Shown: positions 46,106-54,857 of the stretch, piece after piece
How the letters are laid out: the number at the start of each line of letters is the position of its first letter
Numbering within the stretch: position 1 is the first letter of the stretch
From: Amphritea opalescens
GTDB lineage: Bacteria; Pseudomonadota; Gammaproteobacteria; Pseudomonadales; Balneatricaceae
NCBI RefSeq assembly: GCF_003957515.1
Contig: NZ_RQXW01000008.1
Location: 144,824-208,823, forward strand
Direction: 5' to 3'
Length of the DNA stretch: 64,000 nt
Made by a program: the position numbers and the translations under genes
Notes under the pieces: model-generated
The model's input: the letters and a program-made list of their open reading frames with translations, nothing else
What the model was told of the DNA's origin: nothing
The model's database searches: none

Positions 46106-47920
46106 GTGAATATTGATACGATCGTTGTTTTTACGCTGCTGCTGGTTACCATTGCCCTGTTTATCTGGGATCGTATCCGCATGGACTTGGTGGCGATGAT
46201 GGTGGTCGTGGTGTTGGCTTTATCCGGCATTATCACTCCCGCCGAAACGGTCTCTGGGTTTGGGCAGTCACTGGTGGTGATGATTGCCGGTTTATTCATC
46301 GTTGGGGAAGGGTTGTTTCGTACGGGTGTGGCCGCGGCTGTAGGCGGCTGGATTATGCGTATGGGCGGCCAGAGCGAGAAACGTCTGCTATTAGTGTTAG
46401 TGCCCGTTGTCGCCGCGATGTCGGCGATAATGAGCTCCACGGGCGCTGTGGCACTCTTTATCCCTGTGGTGCTGAGTATGTGCCGCACGGCTAAATTAAA
46501 ACCCTCTCATCTGTTGATGCCGTTATCTTTTGCATCCTTGATTGGCGGTATGATGACGCTGATCGGCACGCCGCCTAATATGGTGGCCAGTACCCAACTA
46601 CATGCCGCGGGTCTTGAGCCTTTTGGCTTTTTCGACTTCACCCCTATTGGGGCCGTTATTCTTGTATTTGGCACCCTGTACCTTGTCTATGTCGCGCCCC
46701 GATTACTCCCTGATAGCGCGGTGCGCTCCACCGAACATCCTCGCTTAAAAGAGTTTGCCGAACGTTACGGCATCGAAGATAACCTTCACTGTTTGCGGGT
46801 GAGAAAAGATTCCGACCTAGTGAATCATTCCGTGTCAGATCTATTATTGCGAACCCGCTTTGAGGTGACTGTTTTTGCGATTCGGCGCGACGGTAATCTG
46901 GTTTCATCGCTGATGCCGGTTCTTAGCGAAACCCTGATTGAGAGTGGGGATGTGCTGTTAGCCTACGGGCAAGCAGAGGGGATAGAACAGCTCTGTATTG
47001 AAACCGGTTGTCTGTTTTTAGGCTTTCCCGCCGAAGAGCGTACTCGGATGGATAAAGAGTTTGGAGTGGCTGAGGTACTATTGCACGGTCGCTCACCGAT
47101 GATAGGCAAAACCATTAAAGATGGTCGATTTCGCGAACAGTATAACCTCAGTGTGATCGGGGTGTTACGGGCCGGTAAACCCCTAGCGACCCGCTTTAAT
47201 GGTGAGCCGTTACAGTTTGGTGATACCTTGCTGTTAGCCGGCGGCTGGCGCTATATCGAGGCATTGGAGGAACGACACAACTTTGTCATGTTAGAAACAC
47301 CGGCAGAGATGACGGAAACCTCCGCCCGTTGGGGGCACGCACCGGTGGCCTTGGTCATTATGCTGTTGATGTTGGGTTTAATGATTAGCGGTGTGCTGTC
47401 GAGCTTGGCGGCGATCCTACTGGCGGCGATGGCCATGATTCTTAGCGGTTGCCTTACCATGGATGAAGCCTATAAATCGTTGAACGCCAGTAGCCTAGTG
47501 TTGATAGCGGGTATGTTACCACTGGCATTAGCGATGCAAAAAAGTGGCGGGCTGGATCTAATCGTCTCTGCCTTATTAACTTTTTTGGGTACCAGTGCCC
47601 CTATTTTTATCTGCGCCGCGCTATTTGTGCTGACCTCAGTGCTCAGCCAGTTTATCTCTAATACGGCGACCACGGTGTTGATCGCCCCGATCTCTATTGC
47701 GATTGCACAGGGACTAGGACTAAATCCCGAACCCTTTATGATGACCATCGCGATCGCCGCCTCGACCGCTTTTTCGACCCCCATCGCATCACCGGTTAAT
47801 ACCCTGGTGCTGGTGCCGGGCCATTACCGATTTATCGATTTTGTGCGGGTAGGTTTGCCGTTACAGATCATGTCGATGGTGATCACGCTGATCATGACGC
47901 CGATGATTTTTCCATTTTAA
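46106..47920 (+). CDS. SLC13-family permease with TrkA-C domains
   Basis: A 604-residue divalent-anion:Na+ symporter-type protein. Two membrane halves (residues 1-200 and 390-604) with the motifs SSTGAVALFIPVVLSM and IGTPPNMVAS in the first and SNTATTVLIAPISIAIA in the second, separated by two RCK/TrkA-C domains (about 215-295 and 315-390). Members transport sulfate or dicarboxylates, and the TrkA-C part may sense ligand. GTG start with AGGGAT upstream. Substrate unknown. Confidence 0.87.
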   Translation: MNIDTIVVFTLLLVTIALFIWDRIRMDLVAMMVVVVLALSGIITPAETVSGFGQSLVVMIAGLFIVGEGLFRTGVAAAVGGWIMRMGGQSEKRLLLVLVPVVAAMSAIMSSTGAVALFIPVVLSMCRTAKLKPSHLLMPLSFASLIGGMMTLIGTPPNMVASTQLHAAGLEPFGFFDFTPIGAVILVFGTLYLVYVAPRLLPDSAVRSTEHPRLKEFAERYGIEDNLHCLRVRKDSDLVNHSVSDLLLRTRFEVTVFAIRRDGNLVSSLMPVLSETLIESGDVLLAYGQAEGIEQLCIETGCLFLGFPAEERTRMDKEFGVAEVLLHGRSPMIGKTIKDGRFREQYNLSVIGVLRAGKPLATRFNGEPLQFGDTLLLAGGWRYIEALEERHNFVMLETPAEMTETSARWGHAPVALVIMLLMLGLMISGVLSSLAAILLAAMAMILSGCLTMDEAYKSLNASSLVLIAGMLPLALAMQKSGGLDLIVSALLTFLGTSAPIFICAALFVLTSVLSQFISNTATTVLIAPISIAIAQGLGLNPEPFMMTIAIAASTAFSTPIASPVNTLVLVPGHYRFIDFVRVGLPLQIMSMVITLIMTPMIFPF

Positions 47921-47988
47921 GTCTGAATTCTGAGGTGAAGGCTGTATCATTGCTTAGCTAAGATAATTATTAGATAGGTAAAGAGATA

Positions 47989-48549
47989 ATGAGTGAACGT
48001 GAATACCGTACCGTTAAGGCATCACAAACGGTTTTAAAAGAGCTGATGGTGCCTTCTTATGCCAATTTCGGCGGTAAAGTTCACGGTGGGGTCATTCTTT
48101 CGTTGATGGATAAGATCGCTTATACCTGTGCGGCATCCCATGTGAAGGGGTATTGCGTCACTGCATCGGTTGATTCGGTTAACTTTCTCAACCCCGTTGA
48201 GGTAGGCGAGTTATTAACCCTGTCGGCATCGGTTAATTATGTGGGGAACTCATCCCTAGAGATCGGTATTAAAGTGATCTCAGAAGATTTTCGTCTGGGG
48301 ATTGTTAAGCATACGAATACCTCTTATTTCACCATGGTGGCAATGGATGAGGATACCCGCGCGCCGATTCCTGTTCCGGGTTTAATCCTAGAAGATGAGC
48401 GGGAGATTAAGCGCTTTATTGAAGGCCGAATCCGCAAACAACTTAAAACCTCACACCGAGCTGAGATGAAAAAGATACGCCGCAATCTCGACCTGATGAC
48501 CGAAATCAAATCCCTTGATGGCGAGCATTGCCGTCTTTATAAAGCTTAA
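47989..48549 (+). CDS. Acyl-CoA thioesterase (hotdog, YciA-like)
   Basis: A 186-residue thioesterase with the hotdog motif NFGGKVHGGVILSLMDKIAY and the SVDSVNFLNPVEVGELL strand. The C-terminal 60 residues are a charged helical extension (KKIRRNLDLMTEIKSL) beyond the usual family length. Its end overlaps the convergent LysR gene by 4 bp. Confidence 0.88.
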   Translation: MSEREYRTVKASQTVLKELMVPSYANFGGKVHGGVILSLMDKIAYTCAASHVKGYCVTASVDSVNFLNPVEVGELLTLSASVNYVGNSSLEIGIKVISEDFRLGIVKHTNTSYFTMVAMDEDTRAPIPVPGLILEDEREIKRFIEGRIRKQLKTSHRAEMKKIRRNLDLMTEIKSLDGEHCRLYKA

Positions 48550-49517
48550 CTGTTTTCTGAACCGTTGTTCGTCGGTGCCGTGGCGATACTTTCCAAATAG
48601 GGTGGTAGTGTCATGCTCAGGAAGTGCTCCCGAGCAAAGCTTAATAGGGTCGATGCTGCAGGGCTGAGGGAGCGGCCCTTACGACTGACTAAGCAGACCT
48701 GACGTCGCATCGGTGGCTCAATCAGTGGGATGAAGCGTAGTTCCTTAAAGGATTCCGTACTAGCGGCCAGGGCCGGTAGTACGGAGATACCGATGCCTTG
48801 CCGAATAAGAGCTGCCAAGCCTGCCGGGTTAGAGACTTCTAAAATAGCTTTCTGATCCGACAGCAGCAGTTGACCCGCTTGGCGGAACTGATTTAGCTGC
48901 GCCCGTATACCGGTATCCGCCGATAGAAATAACAACTCCTCTTTAATCAACCGCTGCCATGGAATGCTGCTTTCACCGATAAAAGGGTGGCAGGCGGGGA
49001 CAACCACCCCATAGCGATCCGAGAGCACCGGCTGATAGTTCAGTTCTGGATGTGCCGAATGATTCGCACCTATGCCAAAATCCACATCATTATCCAATAC
49101 CCGTTGTTCGATCTGTCCGGCACTATCATCACGTAGAGAGATGGCGATGTCGGGGTATTGCTGGCGATAGTCATCGATCACCGGTGGCAGTAGACGACTA
49201 ATCGTCGAAGGTGAGGCGGCAATGGCCACCTGTCCCTGTTGCTGTCCAGCGATCGCCTGTAGGTCGCCGATAGCGGTATCAAAATCGGAGATCAGTTTCT
49301 CAGCCACAGGACGGAATTGCTCTCCCTGTAGGGTTAACAAAACTCGCCTTGTGGTGCGATCAAACAGGATTAAACCCACGGATTGTTCTAGCTGTTTAAT
49401 GGTGGCGGTGAGGCTCGATTGGGTCAGATGCAGTCGGCTCGCCGCCTGTGTGAAGCTGCCGCAGTTGGCCACTTCAGTAAATGCTCGCAGGTGCCGGATA
49501 GAGAGGTTTGTATTCAT
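48546..49517 (-). CDS. LysR-family regulator
   Basis: A 323-residue LysR-type regulator: N-terminal winged helix-turn-helix (FTQAASRLHLTQSSLTATIKQLE) and a periplasmic-binding-like effector domain. It is divergent from the YdiJ gene at 49623, with palindromic operators in the 105 bp between, so it very likely controls that gene. 4-bp overlap with the convergent thioesterase gene. Confidence 0.9.
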   Translation of the reverse strand: MNTNLSIRHLRAFTEVANCGSFTQAASRLHLTQSSLTATIKQLEQSVGLILFDRTTRRVLLTLQGEQFRPVAEKLISDFDTAIGDLQAIAGQQQGQVAIAASPSTISRLLPPVIDDYRQQYPDIAISLRDDSAGQIEQRVLDNDVDFGIGANHSAHPELNYQPVLSDRYGVVVPACHPFIGESSIPWQRLIKEELLFLSADTGIRAQLNQFRQAGQLLLSDQKAILEVSNPAGLAALIRQGIGISVLPALAASTESFKELRFIPLIEPPMRRQVCLVSRKGRSLSPAASTLLSFAREHFLSMTLPPYLESIATAPTNNGSENS

Positions 49518-49567
49518 TTATCGTTTGAAACTATTAATTAATCATATTTTATCGTTTGAATGATAAA
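49517..49567. promoter_or_regulatory. LysR-type operators between the regulator and ydiJ
   Basis: TTTATCGTTTGAA occurs twice (49517, 49548), 31 bp apart (three helical turns). The second copy is the left half of a palindrome TTTATC-GTTTGAAT-GATAAA (49548-49567) that fits the T-N11-A rule. Confidence 0.65.
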
Positions 49568-49622
49568 TGATATTTCTGCATGATGACCACCTATTTATAT
49601 GCCAGACGTAACAGGTTGATCG

Positions 49623-52600
49623 ATGATTCCACGTATAGCCGAAGTACATATCACAGAGCAGCTCTACCTTGATTTTATAGAAGTCATAAAAATCAATGGC
49701 TTCAAAGGTGAAATTAATCCTGATTATGCAAGTCGAGTCGTGTTATCGACCGATAACAGTATTTATCAGGTGTTGCCTCAAGGGGTGGTTTTTCCCCGCT
49801 CGGTTGATGATTTAGTGGTATTAGCCCGTTTAGCCGACACGCCTAGGTTTAAAGAGATCGTCTTGAGTGCCCGTGGTGGCGGTACCGGCACTAATGGTCA
49901 GTCGTTAACCGATGGCTTGATCGTCGATGTTTCACGGCATATGAATCAGATTCTTGAGATCAACGCAGAGGAGCGTTGGGTTCGAGTGCAGGGGGGCGTG
50001 GTTAAAGATCAGCTCAATGCCGCACTTAAACCCTATGGTTTATTCTTTGCGCCGGAACTGTCTACCAGCAACCGTGCAACCGTCGGCGGGATGATCAATA
50101 CCGATGCCAGTGGTCAAGGCTCCTGCATGTACGGTAAAACCCGTGACCATGTGTTAGAGCTGAGTTCCGTTTTTCTCGACGGCACCCTCTGGCACTCTGC
50201 ACCCCTGGATGATGCCGCTCTGGAACAGATTAAGCAGCGTGATGATCGCGTCGGTGAGGTGCATCGGGTCGTGGATCAGGTTTTCACGGAACATCGTGAT
50301 CTGATCGATGCGAAGTTCCCTAAACTCAACCGCTGTTTAACCGGTTATGATTTAGCCCATATTCGAGATGAGGAGGGACGGTTCAACCTGAACTCCGTAC
50401 TCTGTGGTGCCGAAGGCTCGCTGGCCTTTATTGCCGAGGCGAAACTGAACGTCTTGCCGATTCCCAAATATTCGGCCTTGGTGAATCTTAAATACGCCGG
50501 TTTTCAAGACTCCCTTGAAGACGCCGCGCAGTTGATGGCTTGGGGACCGACCTCGATCGAAACCGTTGATTCTAAGGTGCTCAATCTGGCGATGAACGAC
50601 ATCGTGTGGGACAGCGTCAAAGCATATTTTCCGCAAACTGAAGATGAACCCACCATTCAGGGGATCAACCTCGTCGAATATACCGGCGATGATGAAGACG
50701 AATTGCAGCAGAAGGTGGCTAAACTCACGGCCTATCTCGATAGTGTTTCTGGTGAAGCGGGCAAATCCTTTGGCTATTCGGTGACCATGGGCGCCGCTGA
50801 GGTCAACAAGATCTGGGGGATGCGTAAAAAATCCGTTGGTCTACTCGGTAATGGTCAAGGCGAACAGCGGCCGATTCCGTTTGTCGAAGATACCGCGGTA
50901 CCACCGGAAAACTTAGCGGCGTATATCAAAGAGTTTCGTGAGCTGTTGGATAGCCATCATTTGGCCTACGGAATGTTTGGTCATGTGGATGCGGGTGTGC
51001 TGCATGTACGCCCGGCGATCGATATGAAAGATGAGGTTGAAGAGAAACTCATCCGCGTTATCTCCGATGGCGTGGTCGCCCTGACACAGAAATATCACGG
51101 TTTGATCTGGGGAGAGCACGGTAAAGGGGTACGTTCTGAGTATTCACCGGCGTTCTTTGGCGAGCTGTATCCGCAGTTGCAGGTGATTAAAGGGGCTTTT
51201 GATCCAAGAAATCAGTTAAACCCCGGTAAGATCTGTACGCCGTTGATCGGCGGGGCTGAACTACTGAAAATTGATGAAGTGCCAACCCGTGGTCAACATG
51301 ACCGGCAGATTCCGGCGGGTGCCCGTGATGACTATAAGCAGGCGATGTTCTGTAATGGTAACGGCGCTTGTTATAACTACGATCCTAAAGACGCGATGTG
51401 TCCCTCTTGGAAAGCCACCCGTGAGCGGAAACATTCGCCTAAAGGTCGCTCATCTTTAATCCGTGAATGGTTGCGGTTAATGTCCCTGCAGGGGGTAGAT
51501 GTGGTGGAAGAGGGCCGTAAAGCACGCTATGGCTCCTTCATGAGCAGTTTGCCGGGCCGCATCAAGAATAGCTGGAAAAAGAACCAAGGCGAATATGACT
51601 TCAATAATGAAGTCCATGAAGCGATGATGGGCTGCTTAGCCTGTAAATCTTGTGTTGCACAGTGTCCTATCAAAGTGAATGTGCCTGATTTCCGCTCCCG
51701 TTTTCTGGAAGCTTACTACAGTCGTTACCTGCGGCCGGTTAAAGATTATATGGTCGGCGGGTTAGAGTTTATGATTCCCTATCTATCCCGTTTTCCGGCA
51801 CCCTATAACTGGATGATGAACAATTCGCTGATGAAAGCGGTATTCCGCCGCTGGATCGGCATGGTCGATAGCCCCGCTATCTGCACCAATACCCTGAAAC
51901 AGGGGATGGATAAGCGAGGAGTGTTGTTCGCCACCCCAGATAATCTGTCGGCGATCACTCCCGATCTGCGTGAGCGTTCGGTGATTATTGTGCAGGATGC
52001 CTTCACCAGTTATTTCGAAACGCCCTTAGTGTTGGATGTGATCGATCTGCTCAACCGTACCGGCTTCAACGTTCTGGTCGCGCCATTTAAACCCAATGGT
52101 AAACCATTGCATGTGCATGGCTTTAAAGCGGCCTTCAATAAAGCGGCGGATGCGAATACTGCGATGCTACAAACACTCGCGACCAGTGGTATCCCGATGG
52201 TCGGTGTCGACCCCTCGATGACGTTAACCTATCGTCAGGAGTATGTGGATGATGGTACACGGCAACAGGTGAAGGTTGAGCTGATTCAGGAATGGTTGGT
52301 TAAGCATTGCGATCTACTGGCGGAAACTGGAGCACGTTTGACACCACACGAATATAAGCTGTTGGCCCACTGTTCTGAGAAAACATCCGCGGCCGCCTCC
52401 ATGGCGGATTGGAAACAGATCTTTCAGGCACTGGGACAGTCACTGGAACTGCAGGCGACCGGCTGTTGCGGCATGGCGGGCACCTATGGTCATGAAAGTG
52501 AGCATTTTGATACGTCGAGAAAAATTTATGATCTGAGCTGGTCAGAAGTGGTTAATGATCCGGCCAACGAAGGTAAACTGGTCGCCAGCGGTTACTCCTG

Positions 52601-52682
52601 TCGTAGTCAGGTGAAGCGGTTGGATGATAAGCAGTTGCCACACCCGATACAGGTGCTATTGGCCTTGGTTAAACAGGGTTAA
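49623..52682 (+). CDS. ydiJ: FAD/Fe-S D-2-hydroxyacid dehydrogenase, YdiJ type
   Basis: A 1019-residue enzyme (E. coli YdiJ is 1018). FAD-binding PCMH domain with ARGGGTGTNGQSL (about 82-94) and STSNRATVGGMINTDASGQG, FAD C-terminal domain with GHVDAGVLHVRP, an iron-sulfur segment CLACKSCVAQCPIK (near residue 670) and a C-terminal CCG-type domain (TGCCGMAGTYGHE). The family oxidises D-2-hydroxyglutarate or other D-2-hydroxyacids and passes electrons to the respiratory chain. ATG start at 49623. The divergent LysR gene and shared operators indicate substrate-induced control. Confidence 0.92.
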   Translation: MIPRIAEVHITEQLYLDFIEVIKINGFKGEINPDYASRVVLSTDNSIYQVLPQGVVFPRSVDDLVVLARLADTPRFKEIVLSARGGGTGTNGQSLTDGLIVDVSRHMNQILEINAEERWVRVQGGVVKDQLNAALKPYGLFFAPELSTSNRATVGGMINTDASGQGSCMYGKTRDHVLELSSVFLDGTLWHSAPLDDAALEQIKQRDDRVGEVHRVVDQVFTEHRDLIDAKFPKLNRCLTGYDLAHIRDEEGRFNLNSVLCGAEGSLAFIAEAKLNVLPIPKYSALVNLKYAGFQDSLEDAAQLMAWGPTSIETVDSKVLNLAMNDIVWDSVKAYFPQTEDEPTIQGINLVEYTGDDEDELQQKVAKLTAYLDSVSGEAGKSFGYSVTMGAAEVNKIWGMRKKSVGLLGNGQGEQRPIPFVEDTAVPPENLAAYIKEFRELLDSHHLAYGMFGHVDAGVLHVRPAIDMKDEVEEKLIRVISDGVVALTQKYHGLIWGEHGKGVRSEYSPAFFGELYPQLQVIKGAFDPRNQLNPGKICTPLIGGAELLKIDEVPTRGQHDRQIPAGARDDYKQAMFCNGNGACYNYDPKDAMCPSWKATRERKHSPKGRSSLIREWLRLMSLQGVDVVEEGRKARYGSFMSSLPGRIKNSWKKNQGEYDFNNEVHEAMMGCLACKSCVAQCPIKVNVPDFRSRFLEAYYSRYLRPVKDYMVGGLEFMIPYLSRFPAPYNWMMNNSLMKAVFRRWIGMVDSPAICTNTLKQGMDKRGVLFATPDNLSAITPDLRERSVIIVQDAFTSYFETPLVLDVIDLLNRTGFNVLVAPFKPNGKPLHVHGFKAAFNKAADANTAMLQTLATSGIPMVGVDPSMTLTYRQEYVDDGTRQQVKVELIQEWLVKHCDLLAETGARLTPHEYKLLAHCSEKTSAAASMADWKQIFQALGQSLELQATGCCGMAGTYGHESEHFDTSRKIYDLSWSEVVNDPANEGKLVASGYSCRSQVKRLDDKQLPHPIQVLLALVKQG

Positions 52683-52714
52683 TTTGAATCTGACCTAACA
52701 CCTAAACCGGATGA

Positions 52715-52945
52715 CTAAGGCGTTGTCCGGTTTTTGTCTTTCTGGACCTGCTGATATTGCTTATCCATCGCGCCATATTGCCGTTCATAGGATTGTGGAT
52801 CTGACCGCCAGAGTCGATACAGTTTACGGTCATGGCTGGCCATCGGTGGTGGGTTGAGTTTACGTCGCTGAATGGCTTGCCAGGTGATGGGGGTAAACGC
52901 CAACACAATAAACAGAAGGACGATGATGTACTGATAGCGTTCCAT
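52715..52945 (-). CDS. Small membrane protein of unknown function
   Basis: A 76-residue ORF with one N-terminal membrane helix (residues 6-24, YIIVLLFIVLAFTPITW) and a basic, Tyr/Gln-rich tail. The ribosome site is weak. Size, single helix and lack of an alternative gene in this gap support it; no family recognised. Convergent with ydiJ. Confidence 0.5.
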   Translation of the reverse strand: MERYQYIIVLLFIVLAFTPITWQAIQRRKLNPPPMASHDRKLYRLWRSDPQSYERQYGAMDKQYQQVQKDKNRTTP

Positions 52946-53112
52946 GGTATGTGAGCTCGGTGTTAAATTGAGTCAGCTGAGCTGAATTGAGTTAAGTGAA
53001 TCGCCAGGTGGATCTCAACCATTTGAGATGATGAGCCATGATGACAGTACGTTTTTGTCAGTTACATCAGTTAATAATAAAATCTGCAGACCTAGCAGGG
53101 GATTGTACACCA

Positions 53113-53673
53113 ATGAGTAGAGCGGATCTCTGGAACAAGCGTTACCTCGATAGAAACAGAGCTATTCCAAGCCTGCCGGATGCGCTACAGAGATCGCTAG
53201 CCGCATTACCGGCGGGACGAACTCTCGATCTGGCCTGTGGTGATGGTGCGGCGAGTCTCTATCTTGCCGAGAATGGTCATCGAGTCGTTGCGGTTGATTT
53301 TGCGATTGAAGGTTTGCAGCGCTTACAAGGGTTTGCTGCGCAGCGGCAACTGACGATTGAAACACAGGAGATAGATCTATCGGCTGAGCAATCGTTAGCC
53401 GCACTCAGTGGCGAATTCGACAATATCGTCCTACTGCGTTATCGACCAGAGTCATCGCTGTTACAGCAGTTATCAGCGCGAATGAAGCCCGCTGCTCGGT
53501 TATTGATTCAAACCTTTAACCTTGAACAGCATCGACAAACAGGATTTCCAGAGCGGTTTTGTTTGCAACCCGATGAACTCAGCCAAGCGTTGCCGGAGTT
53601 AACATTAGAGGCCTATGATAATGGCCAATTAGAAGGGTCGGTGTTTGACCGTTACCTTTTTGTGATGCCATAG
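53113..53673 (+). CDS. Class I SAM-dependent methyltransferase
   Basis: A 186-residue methyltransferase of the TehB/Methyltransf_25 type. Motif I LDLACGDGAASLYLA and the acidic end of strand 2 (VVAVDFAIEG) are clear; the LWNKRYLDR start is typical. ATG 53113 has AGGGGA upstream; an earlier ATG at 53038 adds 25 non-family residues. Substrate unknown. Confidence 0.82.
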   Translation: MSRADLWNKRYLDRNRAIPSLPDALQRSLAALPAGRTLDLACGDGAASLYLAENGHRVVAVDFAIEGLQRLQGFAAQRQLTIETQEIDLSAEQSLAALSGEFDNIVLLRYRPESSLLQQLSARMKPAARLLIQTFNLEQHRQTGFPERFCLQPDELSQALPELTLEAYDNGQLEGSVFDRYLFVMP

Positions 53674-53818
53674 CTTGTTTGTAAAGCCATAACTTGGCTG
53701 AGACTATTTAGCGTCTCTTTTTTGCACCTCGCCTTATCTCACTTAAGTGCAAGTGCAAAAAAGCCCAAAATAAGCGAAGATACCCGCCGGATAACGGTTT
53801 AATTTAAGGAGCATTCCC

Positions 53819-54316
53819 GTGGACGATTTATTACCCGAACTGTGTGACCAGTTTCCCGACCTCGTACAGGTGGTGGAACCTATGTTTGGCAACTTTGGTG
53901 GCCGTGAGCGTTTTGGTGGCGAAATCGTCACGCTCAAAGCATTTGAAGATAACTCGCTCGTGCGTGAGCAGGTTGCCTTGCCCGGTGAAGGGCGGGTGTT
54001 AGTTGTCGATAGTGGTGGGTCGCTACGTCGTGCCATGTTAGGTGATATGCTGGCCGAAAAAGCGTCTCTGAATGGTTGGGCAGGGATTATCATCTACGGC
54101 TGTATCCGTGATGTGAACGCCATTGGTGATATCGACTTAGGGGTGCAAGCGCTGGCTACGCATCCGATGAAAACCGATAAAAACGGTCTCGGTGAGCTCA
54201 ATGTGCCATTAACCTTTGGTGGCGTCACCTTTAAGCCCGGCCATTATGTCTATGCGGATAACAACGGTATGTTGGTGTCCCCCGAGAAGCTAGAATTGGC
54301 GAATGCTGAGAGCTAA
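53819..54316 (+). CDS. rraA: Ribonuclease E activity regulator RraA
   Basis: A 165-residue protein that binds RNase E and inhibits it. It has the family core [39 protein letters not shown] and [14 protein letters not shown] C-terminal strand. GTG start with TAAGGAG upstream. Followed by a strong bidirectional terminator shared with the paa operon. Confidence 0.92.
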   Translation: MDDLLPELCDQFPDLVQVVEPMFGNFGGRERFGGEIVTLKAFEDNSLVREQVALPGEGRVLVVDSGGSLRRAMLGDMLAEKASLNGWAGIIIYGCIRDVNAIGDIDLGVQALATHPMKTDKNGLGELNVPLTFGGVTFKPGHYVYADNNGMLVSPEKLELANAES

Positions 54317-54349
54317 TGGGCAAAGCTAAGCTAACAGCCTGCAGATAAC

Positions 54350-54388
54350 AAAAAGCCGCTACAGATAATACTCTGTAGCGGCTTTTTT
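54350..54388. terminator. Bidirectional terminator between rraA and paaI
   Basis: AAAAGCCGCTACAG / CTGTAGCGGCTTTT perfect 14-bp stem with loop ATAATACT, A-run and T-run on either side. Confidence 0.93.
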
Positions 54389-54413
54389 AATGCGTTTAGA
54401 TTATGCGTTTAGC

Positions 54414-54857
54414 TTACTCTTCAGGAACCAGTGTGCCTTTAATCTGATAGGCCTTTCCCCGAAAGAAGGCTAGTTCAACACCTTTTTGGTTGGTCAGGGT
54501 AATATCGTAAACACCGGTGCGGCCACTGCGGGAGCGTTCTTGTGCAATCGCGGTCAGTGTATCGCCCTCAAAACCTGGAGCGATAAACTCAATATTACAA
54601 CCACTGGCCACCGTTGCACGGTTGTAGCTGTTGCAAGCATGGGCGAAAGCGGTATCGCACAGGCTAAACATCATGCCGCCGTGACAACTAGCATGACCAT
54701 TGAGCATATCTTTACGCACGACCATGGTCAGTTTCGCAGTACCAGGGCCGACCTCCTCAATGTTCATCCCCATCGCTTGGGCGGTGTGGTCATTGAGATG
54801 CATTGCGGCACTGGAGGCTTCTGCCAACTGTTGTGGCGTCATTTCACTGGGCTTCAT
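54414..54857 (-). CDS. paaI: Phenylacetate pathway thioesterase PaaI
   Basis: A 147-residue hotdog thioesterase (NGHASCHGGMMFSLCDTAFAHACN marks the PaaI family) that rescues CoA from dead-end intermediates of the pathway. Its start overlaps the stop of paaH by 4 bp. Last gene of the minus-strand paa operon. Confidence 0.92.
   Translation of the reverse strand: MKPSEMTPQQLAEASSAAMHLNDHTAQAMGMNIEEVGPGTAKLTMVVRKDMLNGHASCHGGMMFSLCDTAFAHACNSYNRATVASGCNIEFIAPGFEGDTLTAIAQERSRSGRTGVYDITLTNQKGVELAFFRGKAYQIKGTLVPEE

Noticed and set aside
52702..52908. 68-codon minus-strand ORF overlapping the small membrane protein
   Set aside because: Alternative frame of the same stretch with no membrane helix and no ribosome site; the 76-codon frame is better.
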